From Terriglobales bacterium (GTDB lineage: Bacteria; Acidobacteriota; Terriglobia; Bryobacterales; Bryobacteraceae), in NCBI GenBank assembly GCA_021372245.1, contig JAJFUV010000028.1, positions 1 to 64,000 of the forward strand: a stretch of 64,000 nucleotides of DNA, read 5' to 3'. Positions 18,507-27,001 of this stretch are shown here, in pieces. The notes under the pieces are model-generated. The model saw only the letters and a list, made by a program, of their open reading frames with translations. It did not search any database and had not been told where the DNA came from. Position 1 is the first letter of the stretch. Every line of letters starts with the position of its first letter. The position numbers and the translations under genes were made by a program.

Positions 18507-19678
18507 CTCGTCGCTAAACGGGTGATGTATTGCAGGCGGTCGAGATCCGCGTCCGCCGTGACCATGTCGCTCACGCCCCAGATGATACGGCTGGAGGTGT
18601 TATTCGATCTGAAGAGCGCATCGATGGACGAGCGGAATTGCTCCTCCGGCACGCTATCGGGACACAGCATGATGGAGGCTATGCCGCCCCAGACGGCGAT
18701 GCGGCCCGCGAATGCGGCCTGCACTTCCTCCAGTGTGCAACTGGTCATCGGGTGGGGGCAGAGCGATTCCGCCACGTCGAAGCCGGCCTCGACGTACAGG
18801 GGCAGCAGACGGCGGTTCTCGCCGTCGGTATGTGTCAGCAGGTACTTTCCGCGCTTGTGCAGTTCCGTGGCGTAGTCGCATAACGACCGCAGAATGTGCT
18901 TGCGGAAGAATGCCGGATGCGTGATGGCGTCGTCGTAATTGCCGCCGAGCAGCACGCATTCGGCGGGCGAATCGGCGGCGATTTCCTTCAAGCGCGCATA
19001 GAACGGCTCCATTTGTTCAGCCAGGCGCTCAATGGATTCCGGCGCGTCCTTGAGGGCGTAGAAGTACTCGTCGATGGGCATCAGCACACCCATGATGTGC
19101 TGCACGGGACTCGCGAAGTCGCTCGAGTGCGCGACGAGAAGCCCGTCGTCTCCGAGTTCGTCGCGTTTTCGCAAGTAGCCCTCGAAACGCGGCTCAACGC
19201 GAAGGTGCGAGAAAATGTAGCCGGCCACATCCAGGTCGCGCGGCTGTTTGACCGCACGCTCGCTGATCCAGGGAACGGACGCCCCGGCTTCCTGCATCTC
19301 ATCGGTCCATATGGCGGCGGTCCGCACCGAGCCGAGGGGGGTGTGGTAATCGACTATGGTTTCGTTACCGCGCCGGGTGACGCGCCGGTCCACATTCTCA
19401 AACCGGACCTTGTAGACGAGACTGGGTTGGCTGAGGATGCCGAGCGGGTAATCCACCATGTCGTCATCGCTGGCGAGTTCCGTGAAATCGGGCACGACGC
19501 CGTAGCAGCCCACGCCCAGTTTGCGCGCCAGTTCTACAAGGCTGAGATCGCGCAGTCCCGGAGGCAAAGTTCCACTACGGGATTTCGCACGATACCAGAA
19601 CTCAAGTCGTGGAACCCAGGGCAGCCGGTCCGGGGCGCGGCCTTGAATGACGGCGAGAATGCGCTCGCGTTCGGTCAT
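18503..19678 (-). CDS. URO-D superfamily protein lacking zinc-site cysteine
   Basis: A 391-residue URO-D-fold protein with TERERILAVIQGRAPDRLPW at the N-terminus. At the position of the H-x-C zinc motif it reads His-Thr-Asp-Gly (LLTHTDGENRRLLP), and the later Cys-x-Gly-Gly is VWGG, so methyltransferase-type zinc binding is probably absent. The related protein at 15659-16780 keeps both. The two may act on different substrates, or this one may use Asp as a ligand. The 3' end overlaps the convergent glycosyltransferase gene by 4 bases. Confidence 0.78.
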   Translation of the reverse strand: MTERERILAVIQGRAPDRLPWVPRLEFWYRAKSRSGTLPPGLRDLSLVELARKLGVGCYGVVPDFTELASDDDMVDYPLGILSQPSLVYKVRFENVDRRVTRRGNETIVDYHTPLGSVRTAAIWTDEMQEAGASVPWISERAVKQPRDLDVAGYIFSHLRVEPRFEGYLRKRDELGDDGLLVAHSSDFASPVQHIMGVLMPIDEYFYALKDAPESIERLAEQMEPFYARLKEIAADSPAECVLLGGNYDDAITHPAFFRKHILRSLCDYATELHKRGKYLLTHTDGENRRLLPLYVEAGFDVAESLCPHPMTSCTLEEVQAAFAGRIAVWGGIASIMLCPDSVPEEQFRSSIDALFRSNNTSSRIIWGVSDMVTADADLDRLQYITRLATS

Positions 19679-19748
19679 GGCTCCTATATGCTAGCGCGGG
19701 GCGAAATACTTTGTAGGTACACCGAGCAAATGCGTGTAACATGAGGTC

Positions 19749-20240
19749 ATGAAGCTAGCCACTGTACTGACAATCACGCTGGTACTGACGTGGTTAGTCG
19801 CACCGGCTTCGGCACAAACTTCTCACGGCTACTTCTTCTTAGCACCGGGAGCCGTGTCCTGCAGCGGTTGCGGCAATAGCATGACGCTGCATTTCGGCGC
19901 CGGTGGAGAGGGAATCCTCGGCAAGGGAATCGGAATCGGGGCAGAACTCGGGTATCTGACTCCCCGCGAAAGCATGAGCGACGGTCTGGGTGTCTTTTCG
20001 CCGAACGGGTATTTCCACTTTAGGGGAAAGAACAGAGATCGAAAAGCGGATCCGTTTGTCACCGCCGGCTATACGCTATTGTTCCGCAGCGGCCACGCCA
20101 ACCTATGGAACTTCGGCGGCGGGCTGAATTACTGGTTTGGAGACCGGGTTGGGCTCAAGCTCGAACTGCGCGACCACGTCTGGTCGGAGTACACAACCGC
20201 ACACTATTGGGGCGTGCGCATCGGCATAGCCTTTCGCTAG
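19749..20240 (+). CDS. Outer-membrane beta-barrel protein
   Basis: The 163-residue protein has a signal peptide (MKLATVLTITLVLTWLVAPASAQ) and alternating aromatic/polar strands (HGYFFLAPGA, MTLHFGAGGEG, IGIGAELGYL, DPFVTAGYTLLF, NLWNFGGGLNYWF, VGLKLELRDHVW, HYWGVRIGIAFR), about eight, ending in Phe-Arg. This fits a small eight-stranded OmpA-like barrel with a beta-signal at the C-terminus. GAGG precedes ATG 19749. Specific function is unknown. Confidence 0.78.
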   Translation: MKLATVLTITLVLTWLVAPASAQTSHGYFFLAPGAVSCSGCGNSMTLHFGAGGEGILGKGIGIGAELGYLTPRESMSDGLGVFSPNGYFHFRGKNRDRKADPFVTAGYTLLFRSGHANLWNFGGGLNYWFGDRVGLKLELRDHVWSEYTTAHYWGVRIGIAFR

Positions 20241-20264
20241 CCGGCAAGTCACAACTGTTCCCGA

Positions 20265-22340
20265 TCATCGCCGGGGCAGGGCGGTACGGGTGTCGTCCAC
20301 CTGAAGACCGATCTTTTCCACGGGTATTGCCTTGAAGCCCAGCTTCCAGGCGGGAGATTCGGGCCTGAGGCGGAAATCCATCTTGCTCTCGTCGACAAAC
20401 AGCGGATCTTCGCCGGCCAGATTGTCGTGAATCTCGATCATCTCCGGCTTGGCCCGCCATCCGATGCGGAGCCATTTACCGTTGGCGGCGTTCTCTCCTT
20501 TGATGATGTTGCGAACCACGCGATTGCCCGTGGGCGGGATACCCGAGGGCGATTGATACGCCTTTTCGAGGCTGAGGATGGCTGGATAGCGCGTGCTGTA
20601 AGGCGGCGCGAGGTAGTTCATCGCATCCAGACGCTCTTTCATGGTCTTGTAGACCATGTCGTGCCAGACAGGCTTCGGATCCAGGCCGCGGGCGTCGATA
20701 TCCACTGCCGGTTTCGAGTCGACGAAGATGTTGTTCTCCACGGAGTTGTCGCGCCCGCCGCCGATGAAGGCGGATCGGGTCGTTTTGTAAAAAATGTTGC
20801 CGTAGACTTCCACGCCGCTCGCGCAGTCGTCCACATACACCGCCATCGAACCGATGCTGCCCCTCCCGCCCAGGTGGTGGAAGAAATTGTGGCGGACTAC
20901 GTTGCCGCGCTCCGTGTAGTCGCGGCCGATGTAGAAGGCGCCTACGTCGCCGGTTTCCAGGCACAGGTGATGTAGTTCGTTGAATTCGATCAGGTGGTCG
21001 TTGCCGTTGATCAGAATGCCGTTGTGCGGGCCGTCGTGAATCAGGTTGTTCCGCGCACGGTTACCCACGCCGGAGATCAGGATGCCCGGCTGGTAGGTGC
21101 GCGACCATTCGGCGATGTGGTGTATGTGGTTGTTAACGGCAGCGTGCGAAGCGGGCGTGAGCGTCTTGCGATCGCCGCCCACAAGCTCGATGGCTCCATC
21201 GCCGGTCTGGTAGATGTCGCAGCCGGCAAACAGGTGTTCCCGGCCACCCGCGACAACGGCACCCTGGTTCCCCACGTTGCGGATCGTGCAGCCCAGAATA
21301 CGGACGCGCTCGCCGCCGTGGACCTCGATGCCGCGGCCCCGGCCGTATTCCAGCGTGAGGCCGCGCAGCGTCAGGAAACTCGCATCGCGCACGTCGATCA
21401 GCGTCTCGCTCGTCAAGGAAATGGCGGCTTCGCCGGAGCGTATAGGGGCAGGCGGCCAGAAATAGAGACGCCCGGCCTCACGGTCCAGGTAATACTCGCC
21501 CGGTTGATCCATTTCTTCCAGAACATTCAGGAAGTAGAAAGGCTGTCCTTTGCGAAATCCGTAAACAGCGTACGGAGGCGCGGTGCGGACCAGTCGCTTT
21601 TCGACGTCGATCGAGGCCACGCGTTCGTAACTATTGGCCCAGTCCCAGGCCCAATAGCCGTGCACCCAGATATCGGCGGAGGGCTTCCACTTGCGCGGCC
21701 GGTCGCCCGAGTAGATGAATCCAAATTCCTTGCGGCCCAGGATGCCGCCGTGCTCATCGTGCGGGGCGGAGGGATCGCCCGGCGCGGCGATTTCCGTGAA
21801 ACCCTCATTGGGCCAGCGCGCCACCGTCATCCGGCGGCCCTGAAAGAACAACTCGGGGTGCGAAGGCACCGTGGGATGGCTGAAGCCGCGCGATTGCATT
21901 TCGCCGTAGTTCTCAATCCCGGCGGCGCGGAGGTCGCAGACAAGCACATGGGATCTCGCTTCCACGGCAAGGCGCTTGAGGATGGGTTTTTCCGTGACGG
22001 GCTTCCACCCGCGCAGGAGACGGCCGCCCAGAAGGCGGACGGGGTCGTTCCCGTAGTTGCGGTACACCACGGGGTGCGCTTCGGTACCGCTATCGGCCTG
22101 ACTCAGCCGGAACGCCTGTGAAAGATAGTAGTCTCCACCGCGAACAGAAATCGTGACCCCTTCGGCCCTGGCCGCGCGCGCGGCTTCGCGGGCGCGTTCA
22201 AGAGTGCGGAACGGGCGGCGGAGGGTGCCGCTCGAAGAGTCGTTCCCTTTGGTAGAAACATAGAACTCACAGGGAGCAGCCAGGGCGCAAACCGCGCCGC
22301 ACAAGACCAGCCACACCAGGACAGGCGGGTTCTTTGCCAT
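20265..22340 (-). CDS. Secreted right-handed beta-helix (pectate-lyase-like) protein
   Basis: The 691-residue protein has a signal peptide (VWLVLCGAVCALAAP) and the opening FYVSTKGNDSSSGTLRRPFRTLERA seen in right-handed parallel beta-helix proteins. Repeated NxI/V turns (RILGCTIRNVGN, NNHIHHIAEW, NGILINGNDHLIEFNELHHL, GNVVRHNFFHHLGG) are coils of the helix. The family includes polysaccharide lyases and hydrolases, but no catalytic residues can be assigned. It fits the glycan-degradation theme of this region. Confidence 0.82.
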   Translation of the reverse strand: MAKNPPVLVWLVLCGAVCALAAPCEFYVSTKGNDSSSGTLRRPFRTLERAREAARAARAEGVTISVRGGDYYLSQAFRLSQADSGTEAHPVVYRNYGNDPVRLLGGRLLRGWKPVTEKPILKRLAVEARSHVLVCDLRAAGIENYGEMQSRGFSHPTVPSHPELFFQGRRMTVARWPNEGFTEIAAPGDPSAPHDEHGGILGRKEFGFIYSGDRPRKWKPSADIWVHGYWAWDWANSYERVASIDVEKRLVRTAPPYAVYGFRKGQPFYFLNVLEEMDQPGEYYLDREAGRLYFWPPAPIRSGEAAISLTSETLIDVRDASFLTLRGLTLEYGRGRGIEVHGGERVRILGCTIRNVGNQGAVVAGGREHLFAGCDIYQTGDGAIELVGGDRKTLTPASHAAVNNHIHHIAEWSRTYQPGILISGVGNRARNNLIHDGPHNGILINGNDHLIEFNELHHLCLETGDVGAFYIGRDYTERGNVVRHNFFHHLGGRGSIGSMAVYVDDCASGVEVYGNIFYKTTRSAFIGGGRDNSVENNIFVDSKPAVDIDARGLDPKPVWHDMVYKTMKERLDAMNYLAPPYSTRYPAILSLEKAYQSPSGIPPTGNRVVRNIIKGENAANGKWLRIGWRAKPEMIEIHDNLAGEDPLFVDESKMDFRLRPESPAWKLGFKAIPVEKIGLQVDDTRTALPRR

Positions 22341-22376
22341 GCCTAGCAGTCTATCAGGGCTTAGGGTGAGTCCTGC

Positions 22377-22985
22377 TCAGTCGTTCCGATTGGGTACTCT
22401 TACTTCCGATACGAGGCCGTCCCGGAGACGGACGGTTCCTACGTTGCCACGGTTGTCCATGTACTGGTAGATCTCGATAAGTTGGCCGCTACCGGGAATC
22501 GAGAGGCGGGCAGTCGGCGTCCCCAATTTGGCCAGCACGTCGGCGCGTCCGGCGCCGGTGCGGATGGAGGCGATTTGCTCCGAGGTCGGCTGAGGAGCGG
22601 GGGGCGGAACCTTCGCTACAACGGGTTGCGGCGCGGGCTTGGGTGGAGGCTCGACCCATTGCATGCGAGGCCGCAAGGCCGCCGAGCGGGCCCGTGCTGT
22701 CCAACGCGGGGATTTCGCAGCCGCCCCCCGTGTGCCGATGGCGGTCTTGCCTACGGCCGACTCGCCCTTGTGCGCAACATTCTTCTGCTTTGCCGGCGCC
22801 GCCGCCGACTTGGTCTGCGCGTTGACCTTGCCGAAGATCTTCGACACGCCGTTACTGACCGGTTTGCCGGCCACGCCGGCCACGGAGCCGGTCGCCGCCG
22901 CCAGGGAGGTCTCCGCAAGGTTCTGTGCGGCCGCCAGCACACCACCGGCCAGAAGGATAGATGACAAACACACCAGGCGAGTCAT
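22377..22985 (-). CDS. Secreted protein with SmpA/BamE-like C-terminal domain
   Basis: The 202-residue protein starts with a signal peptide (MTRLVCLSSILLAGGVLAAAQ); AGAGGA lies 8 bases before the ATG. A Lys/Ala/Pro-rich linker (about 50-130) joins a 65-residue C-terminal domain: IASIRTGAGRADVLAKLGTP, then a beta-hairpin and IYQYMDNRGNVGTVRLRDGLVSEVRV. This matches the SmpA/OmlA (BamE-like) fold. No family role is assigned. Confidence 0.65.
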   Translation of the reverse strand: MTRLVCLSSILLAGGVLAAAQNLAETSLAAATGSVAGVAGKPVSNGVSKIFGKVNAQTKSAAAPAKQKNVAHKGESAVGKTAIGTRGAAAKSPRWTARARSAALRPRMQWVEPPPKPAPQPVVAKVPPPAPQPTSEQIASIRTGAGRADVLAKLGTPTARLSIPGSGQLIEIYQYMDNRGNVGTVRLRDGLVSEVRVPNRND

Positions 22986-23246
22986 TATTAATGTCCTCTG
23001 TCCTTATGCTAAAGGCGGCCCGTAGCGCGGCCAAGACGGGCGGGACCTTAGTTGGCGGGGAAAAGTGCTCTTAGAGGCCGCCTCGGGAGCCGCCCCCCTC
23101 ATGCGGGGTGGCCACGGGTGATATGATGCTTGTTTGCCTACCGGCAACGCGCTTCAGTCCGAACCCATCCAGCGTTCGTGAACCCGCGAGCGGACTTCTA
23201 CAAGAAGTTGGCGGACTTAGTCACTCGTAGTGCATTGGAGATCAGC

Positions 23247-24692
23247 ATGAGCATCAGGCTTTCTGACGGACGGGAAATTCCCATTGAAATGCATAAGATC
23301 CGCATCGTGCAGAAGGTGCGGTTGGCTCCGGTCCGCGACCGGCTGCGGGCCATCGAAGAAGCCGGTTATAACACATTCCTTCTGCGGACGCGTGACATCT
23401 TCATGGACATGTTGACCGACAGCGGCACCAATGCCATGTCGGACAACCAACTGGGCGCCATGATGGTCTCCGATGACGCCTACGCCGGTTCGGAGAGCTT
23501 CTACAGGCTCCAGGATGCGGTTAATGATATATTCGGTCTTGCATATCTGCTTCCGGCGCACCAGGGCCGCGCCGCCGAACATTTGCTTGCCAAGACCTTC
23601 GTAAAGCCGGGCAAGGTGGTGCCGATGAATTATCACTTCACCACCACGAAAGCCCATTTCGAGCTGGCAGGCGGCACCGTCCTCGAACTCTACACGCCCG
23701 AAGCGCTGAATACGCAGAGTACCTGTCCTTTCAAGGGCAACATGGATCTGGGCAGGCTGGAAGCCGCCATCCGCGAGCATGGCGTCGAAAACGTGGCTTT
23801 CGTGCGGATGGAGGCCACTACCAACCTGATTGGAGGGCAGCCTTTCTCGCTGGCCAACCTGCGTGAGGTGAAGAAGCTGATCGGGCCCATGGGTATCCCG
23901 CTGGTCATCGACGCCAGCCTGATCAGCGAGAACGCCTACTTCATTCACGAACGCGAGGAAGGTTACCAGAACACATCCATCCGTGACATCATCCGCGAAA
24001 TGATGGCGCAGGTCGATATCTGCTACCTGTCCGGGCGGAAGAGTTGCGCGGTGCGCGGCGGCTTTATCGCCACCAACAATAGGAAACACTACGAAGCGAT
24101 ACGTCCCTGGCTACCAGTGTACGAAGGCTTCTTCACTTACGGCGGCATGTCGAGCAAGGAAGTGGAAGCCATGGCCGTGGGCGTGCGCGAGATGACCGAG
24201 TTGGAAGTGGCCGGCAGCTCCGCCGACATGATCAGGTACTTCGCGGAACGCTTGATTGCGAATAACGTACCGGTTGTGACGCCTCCGGGCGGCTTGGCCT
24301 GTCACCTGGACGCCATGCGCTTCGTGCCGCACATTCCGCAGTTGCAGTATCCGGCGGGCGCCCTCGCCGCGGCTGTCTACTTGACGAGCGGCATCCGCGG
24401 CATGGAACGGGGCACGGTTTCGATGGATCGCGACAAGGAGGGCAATGACGTTCCCTCCGACATGGAGTTGCTGCGGCTGGCTGTCCCGCGACGCGTATTC
24501 ACCATGTCCCACATCGAGTACGCGGTCGACCGCGTGAAGTGGCTGCTTGGGCACGCCGGCCTGATCGGAGGCCTGAAATTTTGTGAGGAGCCTCCTGTGC
24601 TTCGCTTCTTCGCGGGCAAAATGGAAGCCCTGGGCAGTTGGGGCGACAAGCTCGCCGAAGCCTTCGAGAAGGATTTCGGTCCGAACTGCTAA
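23247..24692 (+). CDS. Tyrosine phenol-lyase/tryptophanase-like PLP enzyme
   Basis: A 481-residue beta-eliminating lyase; GGAG upstream of ATG 23247 supports this start (a longer TTG-initiated reading from 23130 is possible). It shares LTDSGTNAMSDNQ, AYAGSESFY, HQGRAAEHLL, TTNLIGGQP and the Schiff-base Lys265 in SGRKSCAVRGGF. Late motifs GIRGMERG and RLAVPRRVFTMSH resemble tyrosine phenol-lyase more than tryptophanase. Unlike both, the cofactor-site Asp-x-x-Arg reads Asp222-Ala-Ser-Leu225, so the Arg is lost. It probably acts on an aromatic or other beta-substituted amino acid; true phenol-lyase activity is uncertain. Confidence 0.82.
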   Translation: MSIRLSDGREIPIEMHKIRIVQKVRLAPVRDRLRAIEEAGYNTFLLRTRDIFMDMLTDSGTNAMSDNQLGAMMVSDDAYAGSESFYRLQDAVNDIFGLAYLLPAHQGRAAEHLLAKTFVKPGKVVPMNYHFTTTKAHFELAGGTVLELYTPEALNTQSTCPFKGNMDLGRLEAAIREHGVENVAFVRMEATTNLIGGQPFSLANLREVKKLIGPMGIPLVIDASLISENAYFIHEREEGYQNTSIRDIIREMMAQVDICYLSGRKSCAVRGGFIATNNRKHYEAIRPWLPVYEGFFTYGGMSSKEVEAMAVGVREMTELEVAGSSADMIRYFAERLIANNVPVVTPPGGLACHLDAMRFVPHIPQLQYPAGALAAAVYLTSGIRGMERGTVSMDRDKEGNDVPSDMELLRLAVPRRVFTMSHIEYAVDRVKWLLGHAGLIGGLKFCEEPPVLRFFAGKMEALGSWGDKLAEAFEKDFGPNC

Positions 24693-24702
24693 CGACTCCC
24701 AC

Positions 24703-24725
24703 GGGGCGGTTTCCTGAGCCGCCCC
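24703..24725 (+). terminator. Terminator-like hairpin after PLP enzyme
   Basis: GGGGCGG (24703-24709) pairs with CCGCCCC (24719-24725) around a 9-base loop, just after the stop at 24692 and before the convergent small gene ending at 24732. The downstream bases (CTTCGTTC) are only weakly T-rich. Confidence 0.55.
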
Positions 24726-24731
24726 CTTCGT

Positions 24732-25016
24732 TCACATCAGGAAACCGCGCCAGACGTGGCCTGACTGGTCGCGAAGGATAATTCCGAAGCTGTCGGAGAT
24801 GCCCGAAACGGTTTTGCCGTTAGAGTCCCGGAAGTGATAGTGCACGGTGTTGTCTTCCTGGCGCTCCGCCGTGCCGCGCCATACGTTGCCGTACTCATCG
24901 CGCAGGCGGATGAAGTCACCGTCGCCGAAGCCGCTTACACTTTGATGCAAGGACGTCGCGAATCGATAGTACCCGCCTGGTACGGATGCAGTCCCTCTCC
25001 GCTTCCGGTAAATCAT
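24732..25016 (-). CDS. Small conserved-looking hypothetical protein
   Basis: A 94-residue protein with a repeated motif: IRLRDEYGNVWRGTAERQEDNTVHYHFRDSNG, then IILRDQSGHVWRGF. The two copies of L-R-D-x-x-G-x-V-W-R-G suggest a small duplicated beta domain. No signal peptide is seen and the basic N-terminus may be a linker. No family is recognised. It is convergent with the PLP enzyme and not clearly part of an operon. Confidence 0.6.
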   Translation of the reverse strand: MIYRKRRGTASVPGGYYRFATSLHQSVSGFGDGDFIRLRDEYGNVWRGTAERQEDNTVHYHFRDSNGKTVSGISDSFGIILRDQSGHVWRGFLM

Positions 25017-25073
25017 CGATTTCGATTATAGGGAACCCTCGCCGCCGAGGCGATCCGGGAAAGGCTTTAGACC

Positions 25074-26090
25074 CTACTTAGCCGACGCCTTAGTTCCACC
25101 CGTGAGAAGCGGCTTCACAACCGCCACCTGCAAAGGCTCCATCACCCGCACGAGCGCCTGGAACATACGCTCGTCCCGGTAGAGGCCGGTGATCGCGCCG
25201 CCCGATCCGGCAAAGTTCGACGACGCGCCCACTTCGCGCGCCCGATGGATCATCTGCAGGTTCCCGTCACTGAGCCTGTAAAGGCGTGCGCGCAGGTCGA
25301 AATTCGCGTTGATCAAGTGATTCAGGGTTTCCGAGTCACCCTTGAGCAACGCTTCGCGGCCCTCGCTGGCGTAACCGGCCCACGTCTGCATAGCCTTCAC
25401 CACAGCGGGATCGCCCGCCTGCCAGCGGCTGCGAACATCGCTGTGGAAGACCTCCGTGCCTTCGCTCAAGCTGGTGCGGTAAGCGAGATAGACATTCTTG
25501 AGCAGGGAAGAATCCAGCGTCTCATAGGCTCCGTAACCCTGCCGTTCCATCAGGTCCTTGGAGAAATCCATGTACACCAGGCCTTCGTAGACCTGGGTCA
25601 CACGGTCCTGTAGGCCGGCGGGCACGCCGAGTTCACGGGTCTCGGCTTCCAGTGCCAGGTTGGCGAGCACCGGTTTCGGGATATCGACTTCGAAATAGCT
25701 GCACAGGCCCCGCAGTACGGCCACGATGATGGCGCTCGAACCGCCCATGCCCAGCCGCATGGGGATTGTGGATTCGTATTCGATGGTGAAATTCCGGTCC
25801 GGAAGCTTTATCTTCTCGGTGCGGCAGTAATCCGTGAAACGTACGATGGCCGCCTGAATGATACGGATGCCGCCATAGTAACCGCGCCAGCGTGTCGTCG
25901 CGTGAAGGTCGTCGAGACTCTCGAAAACCGGCATATCGGCCTTCGACGCCTTGATCTCAAGCCGCGCGCTGGGATATACGAGGACCCGCGCACGGAAGTT
26001 CCGCACCAAAGACGAGATGGTTTTGCCGAAATAGCCGTCGCTCGGGTTGCCGAGCAACGCGGCGCGCGCGTAAGCGTATGTCTCAATCAT
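25074..26090 (-). CDS. GHMP kinase, glucuronokinase-like
   Basis: The 338-residue protein has the GHMP fold: an N-terminal [19 protein letters not shown], the ATP-binding Pro-x3-Gly-x-Gly-Gly-Ser-Ser-Ala ([11 protein letters not shown]), and a C-terminal [12 protein letters not shown]. Long stretches such as [20 protein letters not shown] and [14 protein letters not shown] resemble plant-type glucuronokinase, which phosphorylates D-glucuronate at C1 for UDP-sugar salvage. It is divergent from dtd; starts are 35 bases apart around a perfect inverted repeat. Uronate salvage fits the pectin- and rhamnogalacturonan-like enzymes nearby, but the exact sugar is inferred. Confidence 0.85.
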   Translation of the reverse strand: MIETYAYARAALLGNPSDGYFGKTISSLVRNFRARVLVYPSARLEIKASKADMPVFESLDDLHATTRWRGYYGGIRIIQAAIVRFTDYCRTEKIKLPDRNFTIEYESTIPMRLGMGGSSAIIVAVLRGLCSYFEVDIPKPVLANLALEAETRELGVPAGLQDRVTQVYEGLVYMDFSKDLMERQGYGAYETLDSSLLKNVYLAYRTSLSEGTEVFHSDVRSRWQAGDPAVVKAMQTWAGYASEGREALLKGDSETLNHLINANFDLRARLYRLSDGNLQMIHRAREVGASSNFAGSGGAITGLYRDERMFQALVRVMEPLQVAVVKPLLTGGTKASAK

Positions 26091-26107
26091 GCGGGCCTGC
26101 CCCTGTA

Positions 26108-26127
26108 ATATGGTACTTATACCATAT
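26108..26127. promoter_or_regulatory. Perfect 8-bp inverted repeat over dtd start
   Basis: ATATGGTA (26108-26115), a CTTA spacer and TACCATAT (26120-26127) form a perfect inverted repeat that ends inside the dtd start codon, in a 35-base divergent gap. It may be an operator or overlapping -10 elements of the two promoters; on mRNA it could fold over the start. Confidence 0.45.
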
Positions 26128-26575
26128 GCGCGCCGTCGTGCAGAGAGTGAGTGAAGCCCGCGTAGAGGTGGACGGAACTATTACCGGCTCGATCGGCCGC
26201 GGGCTCGTCGTGCTGCTGGGCGTGGGACAGGATGACACGGAGAAGGATGCGGATTATCTGGTCGAGAAGGTCGCCGGTTTGCGAATCTTCCCCGACGAGG
26301 CCGGCAAGATGAACAGGAGTGTCACGGACTGCGGTGGCGAGCTTCTGATCGTTTCGCAGTTCACTCTCTACGGCGACTGCCGCAAGGGCCGTAGGCCCAG
26401 CTTCGACCACGCCGCGGCCCCCGAGTTGGCCAACCGGCTTTACGAGTATTTCGTCGCGCAAGTCCGCGGCCGGTCCCTGCGGGCGGAAACCGGGGTGTTT
26501 CAAGCCTGCATGGCGGTTCATCTAGTCAACGACGGACCTGTAACGCTCATTCTCGACTCGGGCCGGCTTCTCTAG
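26126..26575 (+). CDS. dtd: D-aminoacyl-tRNA deacylase
   Basis: The 149-residue enzyme hydrolyses D-amino acids mischarged onto tRNAs in the cytoplasm. It begins [17 protein letters not shown] and contains the catalytic Ser-Gln-Phe-Thr-Leu-Tyr-Gly-Asp motif (Thr near residue 79), [10 protein letters not shown], and the Gly-cis-Pro element NDGPVT near the C-terminus. All family motifs are intact. The ATG at 26126 is chosen because the family starts with Met-Arg-Ala-Val-Val-Gln-Arg; the upstream reading is not coding. Confidence 0.95.
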   Translation: MRAVVQRVSEARVEVDGTITGSIGRGLVVLLGVGQDDTEKDADYLVEKVAGLRIFPDEAGKMNRSVTDCGGELLIVSQFTLYGDCRKGRRPSFDHAAAPELANRLYEYFVAQVRGRSLRAETGVFQACMAVHLVNDGPVTLILDSGRLL

Positions 26576-26698
26576 CACGTAAGATACGTGACGCTGCAGG
26601 AAGAAACTCGTGGAAGTGTTATGAGGTTGCCTCTCTACCCTATAGGCAGTAATTGACATCGCAGGCTATTGGCCAAATACTGGATGATAGGAGTAATG

Positions 26699-26968
26699 AT
26701 GGCGAGATTTAGTAAGTCCATGGAAGAGGCCGCCTTCTTGACGGCGGCGCTGGAAGGCCTTGAATTGCAGAGGGCCCGCATAGACGCGCAGATAGCTGAA
26801 GTAAAAGCCATGCTGGGCGGCAAGAAGCCCAAGGCTACGGAGCAGGAGACAGAAGCGCCGGCAGCTAAGAGAAAATTGAGTTCCGCTGCGCGTAAGCGCA
26901 TCGCCGCGGCGCAGAAACGCCGTTGGGCGGAGTTCCGCAAGAAGAAGAAATCTGGCGACGAGAAGTAA
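26699..26968 (+). CDS. Small basic coiled-coil protein
   Basis: The 89-residue protein starts at the second of two ATGs, which has the better AGGAG spacing. Residues about 5-40 form an amphipathic helix (EEAAFLTAALEGLELQRARIDAQIAEVKAML) and the tail is Lys/Arg/Ala rich (SSAARKRIAAAQKRRWAEFRKKKK), a motif common to many small acidobacterial proteins. It may bind nucleic acid, but this is inferred from charge only. Confidence 0.75.
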   Translation: MARFSKSMEEAAFLTAALEGLELQRARIDAQIAEVKAMLGGKKPKATEQETEAPAAKRKLSSAARKRIAAAQKRRWAEFRKKKKSGDEK

Positions 26969-27001
26969 GGACAGCCCGCTCGGCGTGCCGTCCTAGGGCT
27001 C

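Noticed and set aside
23130..23246. TTG-initiated extension of the PLP enzyme
   Set aside because: The extra 39 residues have no counterpart in tyrosine phenol-lyases and ATG 23247 has a ribosome-binding site; the extension is kept only as a possibility.
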